Assembly (NCBI GenBank): GCA_964635545.1
Contig: CAZWOA010000040.1
Coordinates: 1-27,422 of the forward strand
Length of the DNA stretch: 27,422 nucleotides
Origin: JAGPIS01 sp964635545
GTDB taxonomy: Bacteria; Bacteroidota; Bacteroidia; Bacteroidales; Marinilabiliaceae
Direction of reading: 5' to 3'
Part shown: positions 8,769 through 16,761 of the stretch, piece after piece
Position numbering within the stretch: position 1 is the stretch's first letter
Layout: each line of letters opens with the position of its first letter
Program-made: the position numbers and the translations under genes
The notes under the pieces: model-generated
Told to the model about the DNA's origin: nothing
What the model saw: only the letters and a program-made list of their open reading frames with translations
The model's database searches: none

Positions 8769-9917
8769 TCAATCTTTTTTTACAATCATCTTGAACCACC
8801 TTTCCGGAATTTCATTCTCCATTGCAATTTTATAATCTTCCTCTGTACACGATATAATTTCACGTCCATCATCGGTAGGTATCTCAACCCACCATCGATT
8901 ATTCATTGCATTACGATAAAACTTTATCTCAATATCCAAATTCTCCATCCACACAAGGTAGGAGTCATAATAGTCTATCGAGCAGAATGGGTAGTCGTAA
9001 TACCGATGTGCATTGCCATCGATAAAGTGCCACACGGCCTGCGCCATAAGCATCGCACCCAATCCTTCGCGACTATCATTTTCAGGGTTCATCTCGAAAA
9101 AGCCAACAATTTTCATGTTATCGCTCATGCCTGCATACCAGGTTAACTGGCAAAGTTCATGTGCAAAAAAACCGTTGGGCATGGCTCCCTTTTGAGCCGG
9201 CATATCCTGCGAACGTACTACCGAAGCATCTATTGCCATTATATTACTGTCTCTAATAAGTGGCTCAATGCTCTTAAATTGGTCGCCCCGGATATTACCT
9301 AAACGAATATTTTCAAATATATTGTAATTTAATGAATTTTCTACACTCCGGGATGTAAGATAACGCTGGGTACCTATAAGAAAACATTGCTGTATGTTAT
9401 CTTTTAATTCGGCAGCCATAGCTCCAATATAGTTATCCGACGTGTAATCATCAACACTTGGGCTATAATCGATACTGGAATCAGCAATTGCAATATTTAT
9501 TTTTTTCGTCCCCGCAAGAATTTTTGCCAAGGGATGAAGATAATCATTACTACCCCCTAATACCACAATAACAGTGCCAGCATCAACCAGAAAAGGTATA
9601 ACTTCGCTGAGTGCAAAAATCTTATTGCGAACGTTAGTGCCTTTCACATTGCCTAAATCGGCAATAACAAACGATTCAAAGCCCGCAAGTTTATATAGTT
9701 CCCGCCTTATAATGTCGGGTGCCAAACCACAACCCGAATTGCCATTACTATTACAACCATCACTTATCCCTATGATGGCAATATCTACCTCATCCCAGCT
9801 ACCACTGTAGCTACAGCCGTTTATGATGCTGTTTTTTATATACCCTCCCGAGTCTCTACCCGATACCGACAGGGACTCAACAATTGAAGGGTCAAAGTAA
9901 TCGGGTAGATTAATCAT
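8769..9917 (-). CDS. ureohydrolase (arginase/agmatinase)-fold protein with degenerate metal site
   Basis: The 382-residue protein aligns by eye with the arginase/agmatinase/formimidoylglutamase fold: VIVVLGGSND (canonical GGxHS), IAIADSSID (canonical DAHxD), IMAIDASVVRSQDMP (canonical SxDxDxxDP), and VGFFEMNPENDSRE (canonical V-E-x-NPxxD). Of the six usual metal ligands, three aspartates remain (D146, D150, D230). The two histidines and one aspartate are replaced by N124, S148 and S232, so a dinuclear manganese site is unlikely to form. No signal peptide is seen; it should be cytoplasmic. Its ATG overlaps the topA stop by 4 bases (ATGA), and the T9SS operon follows 156 bases downstream. The likely state is a non-catalytic or altered-activity relative; its role is unknown. 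I would not call it hutG or rocF. Confidence 0.75.
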   Translation of the reverse strand: MINLPDYFDPSIVESLSVSGRDSGGYIKNSIINGCSYSGSWDEVDIAIIGISDGCNSNGNSGCGLAPDIIRRELYKLAGFESFVIADLGNVKGTNVRNKIFALSEVIPFLVDAGTVIVVLGGSNDYLHPLAKILAGTKKINIAIADSSIDYSPSVDDYTSDNYIGAMAAELKDNIQQCFLIGTQRYLTSRSVENSLNYNIFENIRLGNIRGDQFKSIEPLIRDSNIMAIDASVVRSQDMPAQKGAMPNGFFAHELCQLTWYAGMSDNMKIVGFFEMNPENDSREGLGAMLMAQAVWHFIDGNAHRYYDYPFCSIDYYDSYLVWMENLDIEIKFYRNAMNNRWWVEIPTDDGREIISCTEEDYKIAMENEIPERWFKMIVKKD

Positions 9918-12406
9918 TTCTTGGCTTTTGTAGTTTTGGTTACACTCTTTTTAGTTGCCGTTTTAGCACCTGCACTTTTTTTAGTTGTAGCAGTAGTGCT
10001 CTTGGTTGTTTTTGATGTTGTTTTTGATGTTGTTTTTGATGTTGCTTTGGCTGCAGGTTTCTTTGCAGCACCTTTTTTACTCTTCACCTTATCGGCTTGC
10101 GATGCTGCAATATCAAGACATTGCTGATAGGTAAGTTCCGAAGGTTCAACATTTTTGGGCAACTTATAATTATTGCCATCATAGGCCAAATAAGCACCCC
10201 AACGACCGTTTAGCAACTGCATTGTTTCATCCTCATCAAACGATTTGATAAGTTTCTTGCTATCGGCATCCCTTTTTTCGAGAATACGCTCAATGGCGGT
10301 CTCCAAATCTATCTCATAGGGGTCGTCAACACCTTTTTTCAATGATGTGAACTTACCGTCATGACGCACATAAGGACCAAAACGCCCCACAGATACCACT
10401 ACAGTTTTCGACTCAAAATCGCCCAAAGTGCGAGGAAGTTCAAACAGTTTCAACGCCTCCTCAAGGGTTATGGTCTCAATATGTTGACCACGCTTAAGCG
10501 ATGCAAAAGCTGGCTTATCGTCTTCATTGCCCGATTCTCCTATCTGTGCCATAGGTCCGAACCTACCGATACGCACCGATACAGGTTTACCTGTCTTTGG
10601 GTCTTCACCCAGATGACGCTCGCCGGTATTTTTCTCCGAATTTTCTATTGTATCGAGCACCTTTTGATGAAAAGGCTTATAAAATCTATCTATTGATTCC
10701 TGCCACTGATGTTCCCCGGCAGCAATATCATCAAACTCTTTCTCTACCCTAGCCGTGAAATCGAAGCTCATCACTTCCTCAAAATATTTCACCAGAAAAT
10801 CGTTAACCACCATGCCTATATCGGTAGGGAATAGCTTGCTACGCTCGGCACCGGTTATTTCTGTACGTGTTCCTTTTGATATTTTACCACCTGCAAGTGA
10901 TAGATAGTTATAGATTCTCTCCTCTCCTTCCCTATCTTCTTTAACTATATATCCTCGTTGCTGAATGGTAGAAATAGTGGGTGCATATGTTGATGGACGG
11001 CCTATGCCCAGCTCCTCCAGCTTCCTAACCAATGCAGCCTCGGAGTATCGTGGTGGCTTTTGCGTCCACCTTTGGCGAGCATCAATCTGCTTCATATCAA
11101 GATGTTGCCCACTCTCTACCGGCGGTATTATGTGGTTGTTATCATCATCGGCCGACTCATTATCGGTAGATTCAATATACACCCTCAAGAAACCATCGAA
11201 CAGGATAACCTCACCGGTTGAAATAAATTTCTCGCCCGTTTTCCCTGCGCCAATGGTAATGGTAGTCTTTTCTAGCTTAGCATCAGCCATTTGCGATGCC
11301 ACTGTACGTTTCCATATTAGCTCATACAACCGTTTTTCGGCAGCAGTACCGGCCACAGTTGCTTTATCCATATAGGTAGGGCGGATGGCTTCGTGAGCCT
11401 CTTGCGCCCCTTTAGCCTTGGTTTTATACTTACGCACCTGGTGATATTGCTCTCCAAGTGTTGATTTTATCTCTTCGGCGGCCATTTTAAGGGCTGAGTC
11501 CGACAGGTTCACCGAGTCGGTACGCATATAGGTAATCTTACCGGCCTCATAGAGTTTCTGTGCCACCGACATGGTTTGCGATACCGAGAAACCAAGTTTT
11601 CTACTGGCCTCCTGCTGTAATGTGGAGGTGGTAAATGGCGGTGCAGGCGATTTGGTAAGCGGCTTCTTATCAACCGAAGAAACAACAAAATCGGCACCAA
11701 TACACGTCTGAAGAAATTCGGCAGTCTCCTCCATCGAGTCGAATCGTGAGCCAAGTTCGGCTTTAAGCTCATAGCTACGACCCTTCTCATCCTTAATCAG
11801 AAACAGCCCCGTAACCCTATATGACGATTTAGCCTCGAAACCAAATATCTCGCGCTCTCTATCTACCAATATCCTAACAGCCACCGACTGCACCCTACCT
11901 GCCGAAAGCGAAGGCTTAACCTTGCGCCACAGCACCGGCGACAGTTCAAAGCCCACAAGCCTATCGAGCACACGACGCGCCTGCTGTGCATTGACAAGAT
12001 TCATATCAATGCCTCTCGGATTTTTTATCGCTTTAAGAATTGCCTCTTTGGTAATTTCGTGAAATACAATACGTTTGGTGTTTTTCTGTTGAAGCCCCAA
12101 CTCCTCATAAAGATGCCATGCAATAGCCTCTCCCTCACGGTCCTCATCGGAAGCCAGCCATACAAACTCTGTATTATCGGCAAGCTTTTTAAGCTCTTTT
12201 ACAACATCTCTCTTATCTTCAGAGACCACATACTCAGGCTCATAGTTATTAGCCACATCAACACCAAAATCATTCTTCTTCAAATCACGGATATGTCCAT
12301 AACTTGACTTAACCAGATAATTCTCGCCTAGAAACTTCTCTATAGTTTTAGCCTTGGCCGGCGACTCCACAATCACCAGGTTCTGCTCTTTTACTTTCTT
12401 TCCCAT
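9914..12406 (-). CDS. topA: DNA topoisomerase I (type IA)
   Basis: Relaxes negative supercoils by transient single-strand cleavage. The TOPRIM domain shows VIVESPAKAKTIEKFLG at the N-terminus and the acidic triad in SDEDREGEAIAWHL (about residues 86-99). The catalytic tyrosine is in ITYMRTDS (about Y293). The C-terminus has topoisomerase repeat motifs (GRFGPMAQIGE, GRFGPYVRHDGKF, GRWGAYLAYDG) but no four-cysteine zinc fingers, as in many Bacteroidota. It ends in a Lys/Thr/Ala-rich basic tail including three SKTT units. I chose the ATG at 12406 (MGKKVKEQNL, 830 residues) over the upstream one at 12454: the family begins here, and a TAATTTTG promoter element at 12452-12459 overlaps the longer start. 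It overlaps the next gene by 4 bases. Confidence 0.95.
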   Translation of the reverse strand: MGKKVKEQNLVIVESPAKAKTIEKFLGENYLVKSSYGHIRDLKKNDFGVDVANNYEPEYVVSEDKRDVVKELKKLADNTEFVWLASDEDREGEAIAWHLYEELGLQQKNTKRIVFHEITKEAILKAIKNPRGIDMNLVNAQQARRVLDRLVGFELSPVLWRKVKPSLSAGRVQSVAVRILVDREREIFGFEAKSSYRVTGLFLIKDEKGRSYELKAELGSRFDSMEETAEFLQTCIGADFVVSSVDKKPLTKSPAPPFTTSTLQQEASRKLGFSVSQTMSVAQKLYEAGKITYMRTDSVNLSDSALKMAAEEIKSTLGEQYHQVRKYKTKAKGAQEAHEAIRPTYMDKATVAGTAAEKRLYELIWKRTVASQMADAKLEKTTITIGAGKTGEKFISTGEVILFDGFLRVYIESTDNESADDDNNHIIPPVESGQHLDMKQIDARQRWTQKPPRYSEAALVRKLEELGIGRPSTYAPTISTIQQRGYIVKEDREGEERIYNYLSLAGGKISKGTRTEITGAERSKLFPTDIGMVVNDFLVKYFEEVMSFDFTARVEKEFDDIAAGEHQWQESIDRFYKPFHQKVLDTIENSEKNTGERHLGEDPKTGKPVSVRIGRFGPMAQIGESGNEDDKPAFASLKRGQHIETITLEEALKLFELPRTLGDFESKTVVVSVGRFGPYVRHDGKFTSLKKGVDDPYEIDLETAIERILEKRDADSKKLIKSFDEDETMQLLNGRWGAYLAYDGNNYKLPKNVEPSELTYQQCLDIAASQADKVKSKKGAAKKPAAKATSKTTSKTTSKTTKSTTATTKKSAGAKTATKKSVTKTTKAKK
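10005..10040. repeat. 12-bp tandem repeat, three exact units, in topA tail
   Basis: Three identical 12-base units GTTGTTTTTGAT run head to tail at 10005-10016, 10017-10028 and 10029-10040, with a diverged partial fourth copy (GTTGCTTTGGCT) after them. On the minus strand they encode the SKTT-type repeats in the lysine-rich C-terminus of topoisomerase I. Since 12 is a multiple of 3, copy-number change would keep the reading frame. Confidence 0.85.
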
Positions 12407-12451
12407 TACAAAAAAATCGGTTTTATACCTGCGGTATGTTACTTCAATCTG

Positions 12452-12459
12452 CAAAATTA
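12452..12459 (-). promoter_or_regulatory. candidate -7 element for topA
   Basis: The minus strand reads TAATTTTG, an exact TAnnTTTG match. A transcript start would fall near 12445, about 40 bases before the chosen topA ATG at 12406 and downstream of the alternative ATG at 12454, so it also argues for the shorter protein. No good TTTG -33 box is seen. Confidence 0.4.
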
Positions 12460-12534
12460 GAATAAAATAACCACATTGTTAAAAAATGATGCTATAAATA
12501 GACAATCTTTTTTATCTGACTTGCTTTATTTTAC

Positions 12535-12542
12535 TATTTTTA
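12535..12542 (+). promoter_or_regulatory. weak candidate -7 element for the PBP gene
   Basis: TATTTTTA matches TAnnTTTG at all positions but the last. TTTA, one base off TTTG, sits 20 bases upstream at 12511-12514, which is the expected spacing. The site is 19 bases before the ATG of the penicillin-binding protein gene, so the leader would be very short. Low confidence because the region is very AT-rich. Confidence 0.25.
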
Positions 12543-12561
12543 CGCAAATATTTCTATAGAT

Positions 12562-14910
12562 ATGATTTTTAAAGACTCACCACACGGCCGATTTCTCCTA
12601 TGGTTTTGGGGAATATTTCTATTCGGAGTTCTTTCCGTAACACTATTTTTTGTGTTGCTGGCAAATGGCACCCTAGGTTTTATGCCCACTTTCGAGGAGT
12701 TGGAGAACCCCAAAAGCAACCTCTCCACCGAAATTATTACTGCTGATGCTGTAGTTATAGGCAAATATTTTCAAGAAAACAGAAGCCAGATAGAGTATGA
12801 GCAACTGTCGCCGTACCTTGTGAAAGCTCTTGTTGCCACCGAAGATGAACGTTTTTATAACCATCCCGGCATCGACCTTCGAGGATTGGGGCGTGTGCTG
12901 TTCCGCACTGTGATTATGCGTCAACAAAGCTCGGGAGGTGGCAGTACAATTACCCAGCAGCTTGCCAAACTTCTTTTTCACGATAGGGCTCCCAATGTGT
13001 GGGAACGAAGCATTCAGAAATTAAAAGAGTGGATTATAGCCATCAAACTGGAACGAAGCTACACCAAAGAAGAGATATTGACAATGTATCTCAATAAAGC
13101 AGGCTTTATATATGATGCCTACGGAATTGAATCGGCAGCAAAAACCTTCTTCGGAGTATCGGCCGACAGCCTTAAAATAGAGGAGGCGGCAATGCTTATA
13201 GGTATGTTGAAAAATCCGGCACTGTTCAACCCCATACGCCGCCCCGAGATAACCACCGATCGTCGCAATGTGGTGTTGGGACAGATGGTGCGCTCCAACT
13301 ATCTATCTAAAACAGATTTCGATTCACTGAAGCTGTTGCCTCTGGAGCTCAACTTCATGCGTTCGGATCACGTAGCAGGGCCCGCACCATATTTCAGAGA
13401 GCATATAAGGCTAACCATATCGGCCAACGAGCCAAAGCCGGCACACTATCCGGCATGGATGAAACAGCAATATATAGAAGATAGCATTCAATGGGCCACC
13501 AACCCACTTTATGGCTGGATAAACAAAAACATAAAACCCGACGGAACAAAATACAATATATATAAGGATGGGTTGAAAATATACACCACTCTCGACAGTC
13601 GCATGCAGCGATATGCCGAGGAGGCAATGACAGAACACCTTGGCCTCGATTTGCAACCAAAATTTTTCAGGGAGAAGAAAAATAAGTCACGCGCACCATA
13701 TACATCGCACATATCACAAGAGCAATATACATCAATCATTAACAGAGCTATACGCAATTCTGACAGATATAAAGTGATGAAGCAACAAGGACTTGCAGAG
13801 GACTCAATTACAAAAGTGCTTAAGCAACCCGTTAAGATGCAAATATTCTCGTGGAAAGGAGCTATAGATACTATTATGAGCCCTATGGACTCAATTCTAT
13901 ATCACAAGTTTTTCCTTCGTTCTGGTCTGATGTCCATCGACCCTGTGAGTGGCCATATAAAAGCATACGTGGGCGGACCGAACTTTAAGTATTTCATGTA
14001 CGACATGGTATCGCAAGGTAAACGCCAGGTGGGCTCTACCATAAAACCGTTTATATATGCAATGGCAATGCAGGAAGGTCATACACCTTGTGATTTGGTG
14101 CCAAATATACCACAAACATTCGCCCTTGAAGATGGTAATACATGGACGCCACGCACCAGTGGAACTGAGCGTGCAGGAGAGTTGGTTTCGCTAAAATGGG
14201 GCTTGGCCAACTCCAACAATAATATCACAGCCTGGGTAATGAAACAGTACACACCACTGGCGATAGCCGGTATGATACACGACCTGGGCATACAGTCCCC
14301 CATGGATCCTGTGCCCGCTCTTTGCCTTGGCACACCCGACTTCTCACTCTATGAGATGGTGGGAGCATATAACACCTTTGCCAATAAAGGTGTGCACATT
14401 GCACCAATGGGAGTTACAAGAATTGAAGATAGATATGGAAATATAATAGCATCTTTTCACCCCGATAAACGCGAGGCCATTAGCGAAGAGACTGCCTACC
14501 TGATGATAAACCTTATGCAAGGTGTGATTGACCAGGGCACAGGACGACGACTGAGAGGTAAATATGCTTTTAGAAGCCAGATTGCAGGTAAAACAGGAAC
14601 CTCACAAAACCACTCCGACGGTTGGTTCATGGGCATAGTGCCCAATATGGTAACCGGCGTGTGGGTAGGAGGTGAAGACCGCGACATACACTTCGATAGC
14701 ATGGCACTTGGCCAAGCTGCCAATATGGCACTGCCGGTGTTTGCACTATATCTTCAGAAAATATATAACGATAACAGTCTGCATATTACTGCTGAGGATA
14801 TATTTGAAAGGCCGGATCAGTTTGGCTACAACCTCGACTGTAGCGACCGCCACCTTAATGCCGATGAGATGGAAGGTAGCGGCAATGGTGCCGACGACTC
14901 AATATTCTAA
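12562..14910 (+). CDS. class A penicillin-binding protein (PBP1A type)
   Basis: Bifunctional peptidoglycan glycosyltransferase/transpeptidase that polymerises and cross-links the wall. The 782-residue protein has a cytoplasmic N-terminus, one membrane helix (about residues 11-34), then a family GT51 domain. Its catalytic glutamate lies in TEDERFYNHPGIDLRGLGR (about E95), with GGGSTITQQLAKLLF near 126-140. The transpeptidase domain has all three active-site motifs: S492-x-x-K495 in VGSTIKPF, S551-N-N in NSNNNITAW and K677-T-G in GKTGTSQNHSDGWFMG. Length is typical. The gene is divergent from topA and convergent with radA, with no operon partner. The symbol mrcA or ponA would fit; I leave it blank because naming varies in this phylum. 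Confidence 0.93.
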   Translation: MIFKDSPHGRFLLWFWGIFLFGVLSVTLFFVLLANGTLGFMPTFEELENPKSNLSTEIITADAVVIGKYFQENRSQIEYEQLSPYLVKALVATEDERFYNHPGIDLRGLGRVLFRTVIMRQQSSGGGSTITQQLAKLLFHDRAPNVWERSIQKLKEWIIAIKLERSYTKEEILTMYLNKAGFIYDAYGIESAAKTFFGVSADSLKIEEAAMLIGMLKNPALFNPIRRPEITTDRRNVVLGQMVRSNYLSKTDFDSLKLLPLELNFMRSDHVAGPAPYFREHIRLTISANEPKPAHYPAWMKQQYIEDSIQWATNPLYGWINKNIKPDGTKYNIYKDGLKIYTTLDSRMQRYAEEAMTEHLGLDLQPKFFREKKNKSRAPYTSHISQEQYTSIINRAIRNSDRYKVMKQQGLAEDSITKVLKQPVKMQIFSWKGAIDTIMSPMDSILYHKFFLRSGLMSIDPVSGHIKAYVGGPNFKYFMYDMVSQGKRQVGSTIKPFIYAMAMQEGHTPCDLVPNIPQTFALEDGNTWTPRTSGTERAGELVSLKWGLANSNNNITAWVMKQYTPLAIAGMIHDLGIQSPMDPVPALCLGTPDFSLYEMVGAYNTFANKGVHIAPMGVTRIEDRYGNIIASFHPDKREAISEETAYLMINLMQGVIDQGTGRRLRGKYAFRSQIAGKTGTSQNHSDGWFMGIVPNMVTGVWVGGEDRDIHFDSMALGQAANMALPVFALYLQKIYNDNSLHITAEDIFERPDQFGYNLDCSDRHLNADEMEGSGNGADDSIF

Positions 14911-14931
14911 AACAGAAACCAAAAGAACCAT

Positions 14932-14969
14932 AAGAGGCTTTCAGGCAAATAGTAACCTGAAGGCCTCTT
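14932..14969. terminator. hairpin shared by the converging PBP and radA genes
   Basis: A 14-bp inverted repeat pairs 14932-14945 with 14956-14969 around a 10-base loop; the only imperfection is one C/T difference, which gives a G-U pair on one strand. On the minus strand T-rich sequence follows; on the plus strand the T-run is weak and interrupted. The right arm and loop lie inside the last codons of radA, and the radA stop codon (14941-14943) is in the left arm. It probably ends radA transcription and may also stop the PBP transcript. Confidence 0.55.
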
Positions 14970-16314
14970 CTACTTTTGACACCTGATGAACGGTGATATC
15001 AAACTTCGATAAATCGAGCCCTTTGGTGTACCGGGGAACAATAATTGATTTGAAGCCCAACTTGGCAGCCTCACTAACTCGTTGCTCAATGCGGGTCACA
15101 GGACGTATCTCACCCGATAGACCCACCTCACCGGCAAGGCATATATCGGTGCTCAACGCCAAATCCATATTGGATGACAGCACTGAGCACACCACCGCAA
15201 GGTCGATGGCAGGGTCGTTAACCTTCAAGCCTCCTGCAATATTTAGAAACACATCTTTAGATGCAAGCTTAAAGCCGGCACGTTTCTCAAGCACGGCAAG
15301 CAACATATTAAGCCTTCGAAGGTCGAAACCGGTGGACGACCGCTGTGGTGTAGCATAGGCTGCAGTACTCACAAGCGCCTGAACCTCAATAAGGAAAGGC
15401 CGCATACCCTCAATAGCTGCAGCTATCGACACCCCGCTAAGAGGCTCGTTATGGTTGGCAAGCAGCAGCTCCGACGGGTTGGAAACCTCCCGTAAGCCGT
15501 TATGCTGCATCTCAAAAATTCCTATCTCGTGGGTAGAACCAAACCTGTTTTTTACCGATCGCAAAATACGGTACATGTGGTTGCGGTCGCCCTCAAACTG
15601 AAGCACCACATCCACCATGTGCTCCAGCACCTTAGGACCGGCCAGGTTACCCTCCTTATTTATATGACCTATCAGAAGTACCGGCAAGTTGCGCTCTTTG
15701 GCAGCACGCATAATAATGGCTGTGCTCTCCCTTATTTGCGACACACTGCCCGGTGCCGACTCTACACGCTCTGTCTCAAGGGTTTGAATAGAGTCAATAA
15801 TAACTATATCAGGAGTTGTATTTTCGATATGCACCAATATACGCTCAAGAGCCACCTCACTCACCAGCAAGCAGTTATCCTTATTTTCACCAACTATACG
15901 TTCGGCTCTTAGTTTTATCTGTTGCACACTCTCCTCACCCGACACATACAACACCTTTTTACCCGGCAGGTTAACCGCCATCTGCAACACCAGCGTTGAT
16001 TTACCTATGCCGGGTTCACCGCCTATAAGAATAAGAGCCCCTGGAACTACGCCACCACCCAGCACCCTGTCAAGCTCCCCATTTCCGGTGGTGCTGCGAG
16101 GCACATCAGCAATTTCAACATCGGTAAGGGCTACCGGCTTCGAAGGAGCCGAGTTACGCCCAGCCACAAGCGAGTGCGACGAAGAGGCTTTACCCGTCAT
16201 TGCCACCTCCTCAACAAAGGTATTCCATTCGCCACAACCATAACATTTACCTATCCATTTGGGCGATTCCGAACCGCAATTCTGACACACGAACACACTC
16301 TTAGTCTTAGCCAT
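14941..16314 (-). CDS. radA: DNA repair protein RadA/Sms
   Basis: RecA-like ATPase that drives branch migration of recombination intermediates. The 457-residue protein has all expected parts: a four-cysteine zinc finger (C10, C13, C24, C27), Walker A GGEPGIGKSTLVL (K105), the RadA-specific KNRFG motif at about 255-259, and a Lon-protease-like C-terminal domain (GLKVNDPAIDLAVVCSVLSS, LAGEVGLSGEIRPV). The start MAKTKSVFVCQNCG is the usual one for the family. It lies downstream of panD but behind a terminator, so it is probably transcribed separately; a TATTTTTG element sits 27 bases before the ATG. Its last codons lie in a hairpin. Confidence 0.96.
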   Translation of the reverse strand: MAKTKSVFVCQNCGSESPKWIGKCYGCGEWNTFVEEVAMTGKASSSHSLVAGRNSAPSKPVALTDVEIADVPRSTTGNGELDRVLGGGVVPGALILIGGEPGIGKSTLVLQMAVNLPGKKVLYVSGEESVQQIKLRAERIVGENKDNCLLVSEVALERILVHIENTTPDIVIIDSIQTLETERVESAPGSVSQIRESTAIIMRAAKERNLPVLLIGHINKEGNLAGPKVLEHMVDVVLQFEGDRNHMYRILRSVKNRFGSTHEIGIFEMQHNGLREVSNPSELLLANHNEPLSGVSIAAAIEGMRPFLIEVQALVSTAAYATPQRSSTGFDLRRLNMLLAVLEKRAGFKLASKDVFLNIAGGLKVNDPAIDLAVVCSVLSSNMDLALSTDICLAGEVGLSGEIRPVTRIEQRVSEAAKLGFKSIIVPRYTKGLDLSKFDITVHQVSKVEEAFRLLFA

Positions 16315-16340
16315 ATCGATGTTTATTTAAAATCAATCAT

Positions 16341-16348
16341 CAAAAATA
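16341..16348 (-). promoter_or_regulatory. candidate -7 element for radA
   Basis: The minus strand reads TATTTTTG, an exact TAnnTTTG match, between the panD terminator and the radA start. The match lies in an A/T-rich stretch next to the terminator U-tract, so chance is a real possibility. A separate radA promoter is expected if the terminator works. Confidence 0.3.
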
Positions 16349-16350
16349 AC

Positions 16351-16375
16351 AAAAAAACCCCGGATTACTCCGAGG
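16351..16375 (-). terminator. intrinsic terminator after panC-panD
   Basis: On the minus strand CCTCGGA, loop GTAA and TCCGGGG form a 7-bp stem with one G-U pair (16358-16375), followed by seven Ts (16351-16357). It lies 30 bases beyond the panD stop codon and ahead of radA, so it separates the pantothenate genes from radA. Confidence 0.85.
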
Positions 16376-16404
16376 CTCTATCATTCAATATCATTTTTCA
16401 GATG

Positions 16405-16755
16405 CTATACAAGCTGATTGGTCAATGTATCGGGAAATACGAATGAAGGCTTGAATTTCTTGGCCTCTTCCATCTCCATCATAGCGTATGCAATTATGAT
16501 AACAACATCGCCCACAGCTACTTTGCGTGCTGCAGCACCATTGAGGCATATAACGCCTGATTTACGCTCGCCCCTAATAACATAGGTCTCGAAGCGCTCG
16601 CCATTATTGTTATTAACCACCTGAACTTTTTCGTTCTCAATAATATTGGCAGCATCCATTAAATCTTCATCAATGGTTATGCTTCCAACATAATTCAAAT
16701 CGGCTTCAGTTACCGAAACGTTGTGTAATTTTGATTTTACTACATGAATCATCAT
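16405..16755 (-). CDS. panD: aspartate 1-decarboxylase
   Basis: Makes beta-alanine from L-aspartate for pantothenate and coenzyme A synthesis. It is made as an inactive proenzyme that cleaves itself at Gly24-Ser25 to form a pyruvoyl group; the cleavage site is visible in NYVGSITIDEDLMDA with the usual numbering. The 116-residue length is typical, and GERFETYVIRGERKSG and CLNGAAARKVAVGDVVIIIAYA are conserved family stretches. It starts 6 bases after the panC stop codon, so the two form one transcription unit, closed by a terminator. Two ATGs occur in tandem; the first (16755) gives the standard numbering. Confidence 0.96.
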   Translation of the reverse strand: MMIHVVKSKLHNVSVTEADLNYVGSITIDEDLMDAANIIENEKVQVVNNNNGERFETYVIRGERKSGVICLNGAAARKVAVGDVVIIIAYAMMEMEEAKKFKPSFVFPDTLTNQLV

Positions 16756-16761
16756 GACGCG

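Noticed and set aside
10005..10040. Short CRISPR-like array
   Set aside because: The 12-base units are contiguous with no spacers and encode the topA tail; no cas gene is present.
10361..11375. Plus-strand open frames of 111 and 136 codons within topA
   Set aside because: They lie entirely antisense to a well-conserved topoisomerase gene and their translations show no family features; they are by-products of the coding strand.
13394..13757. Cys/Tyr-rich minus-strand frames antisense to the PBP gene
   Set aside because: Several overlapping frames in different phases look alike in composition, which is what chance frames opposite a real gene look like.
14672..14986. A 104-codon plus-strand frame across the end of the PBP gene
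   Set aside because: It overlaps the PBP gene in another frame and runs through the hairpin into radA, with no start signal and no family likeness.
15502..15912. A 136-codon plus-strand frame antisense to radA
   Set aside because: It is fully inside the conserved ATPase region of radA, and its His/Thr/Leu-rich translation has no recognisable domain.
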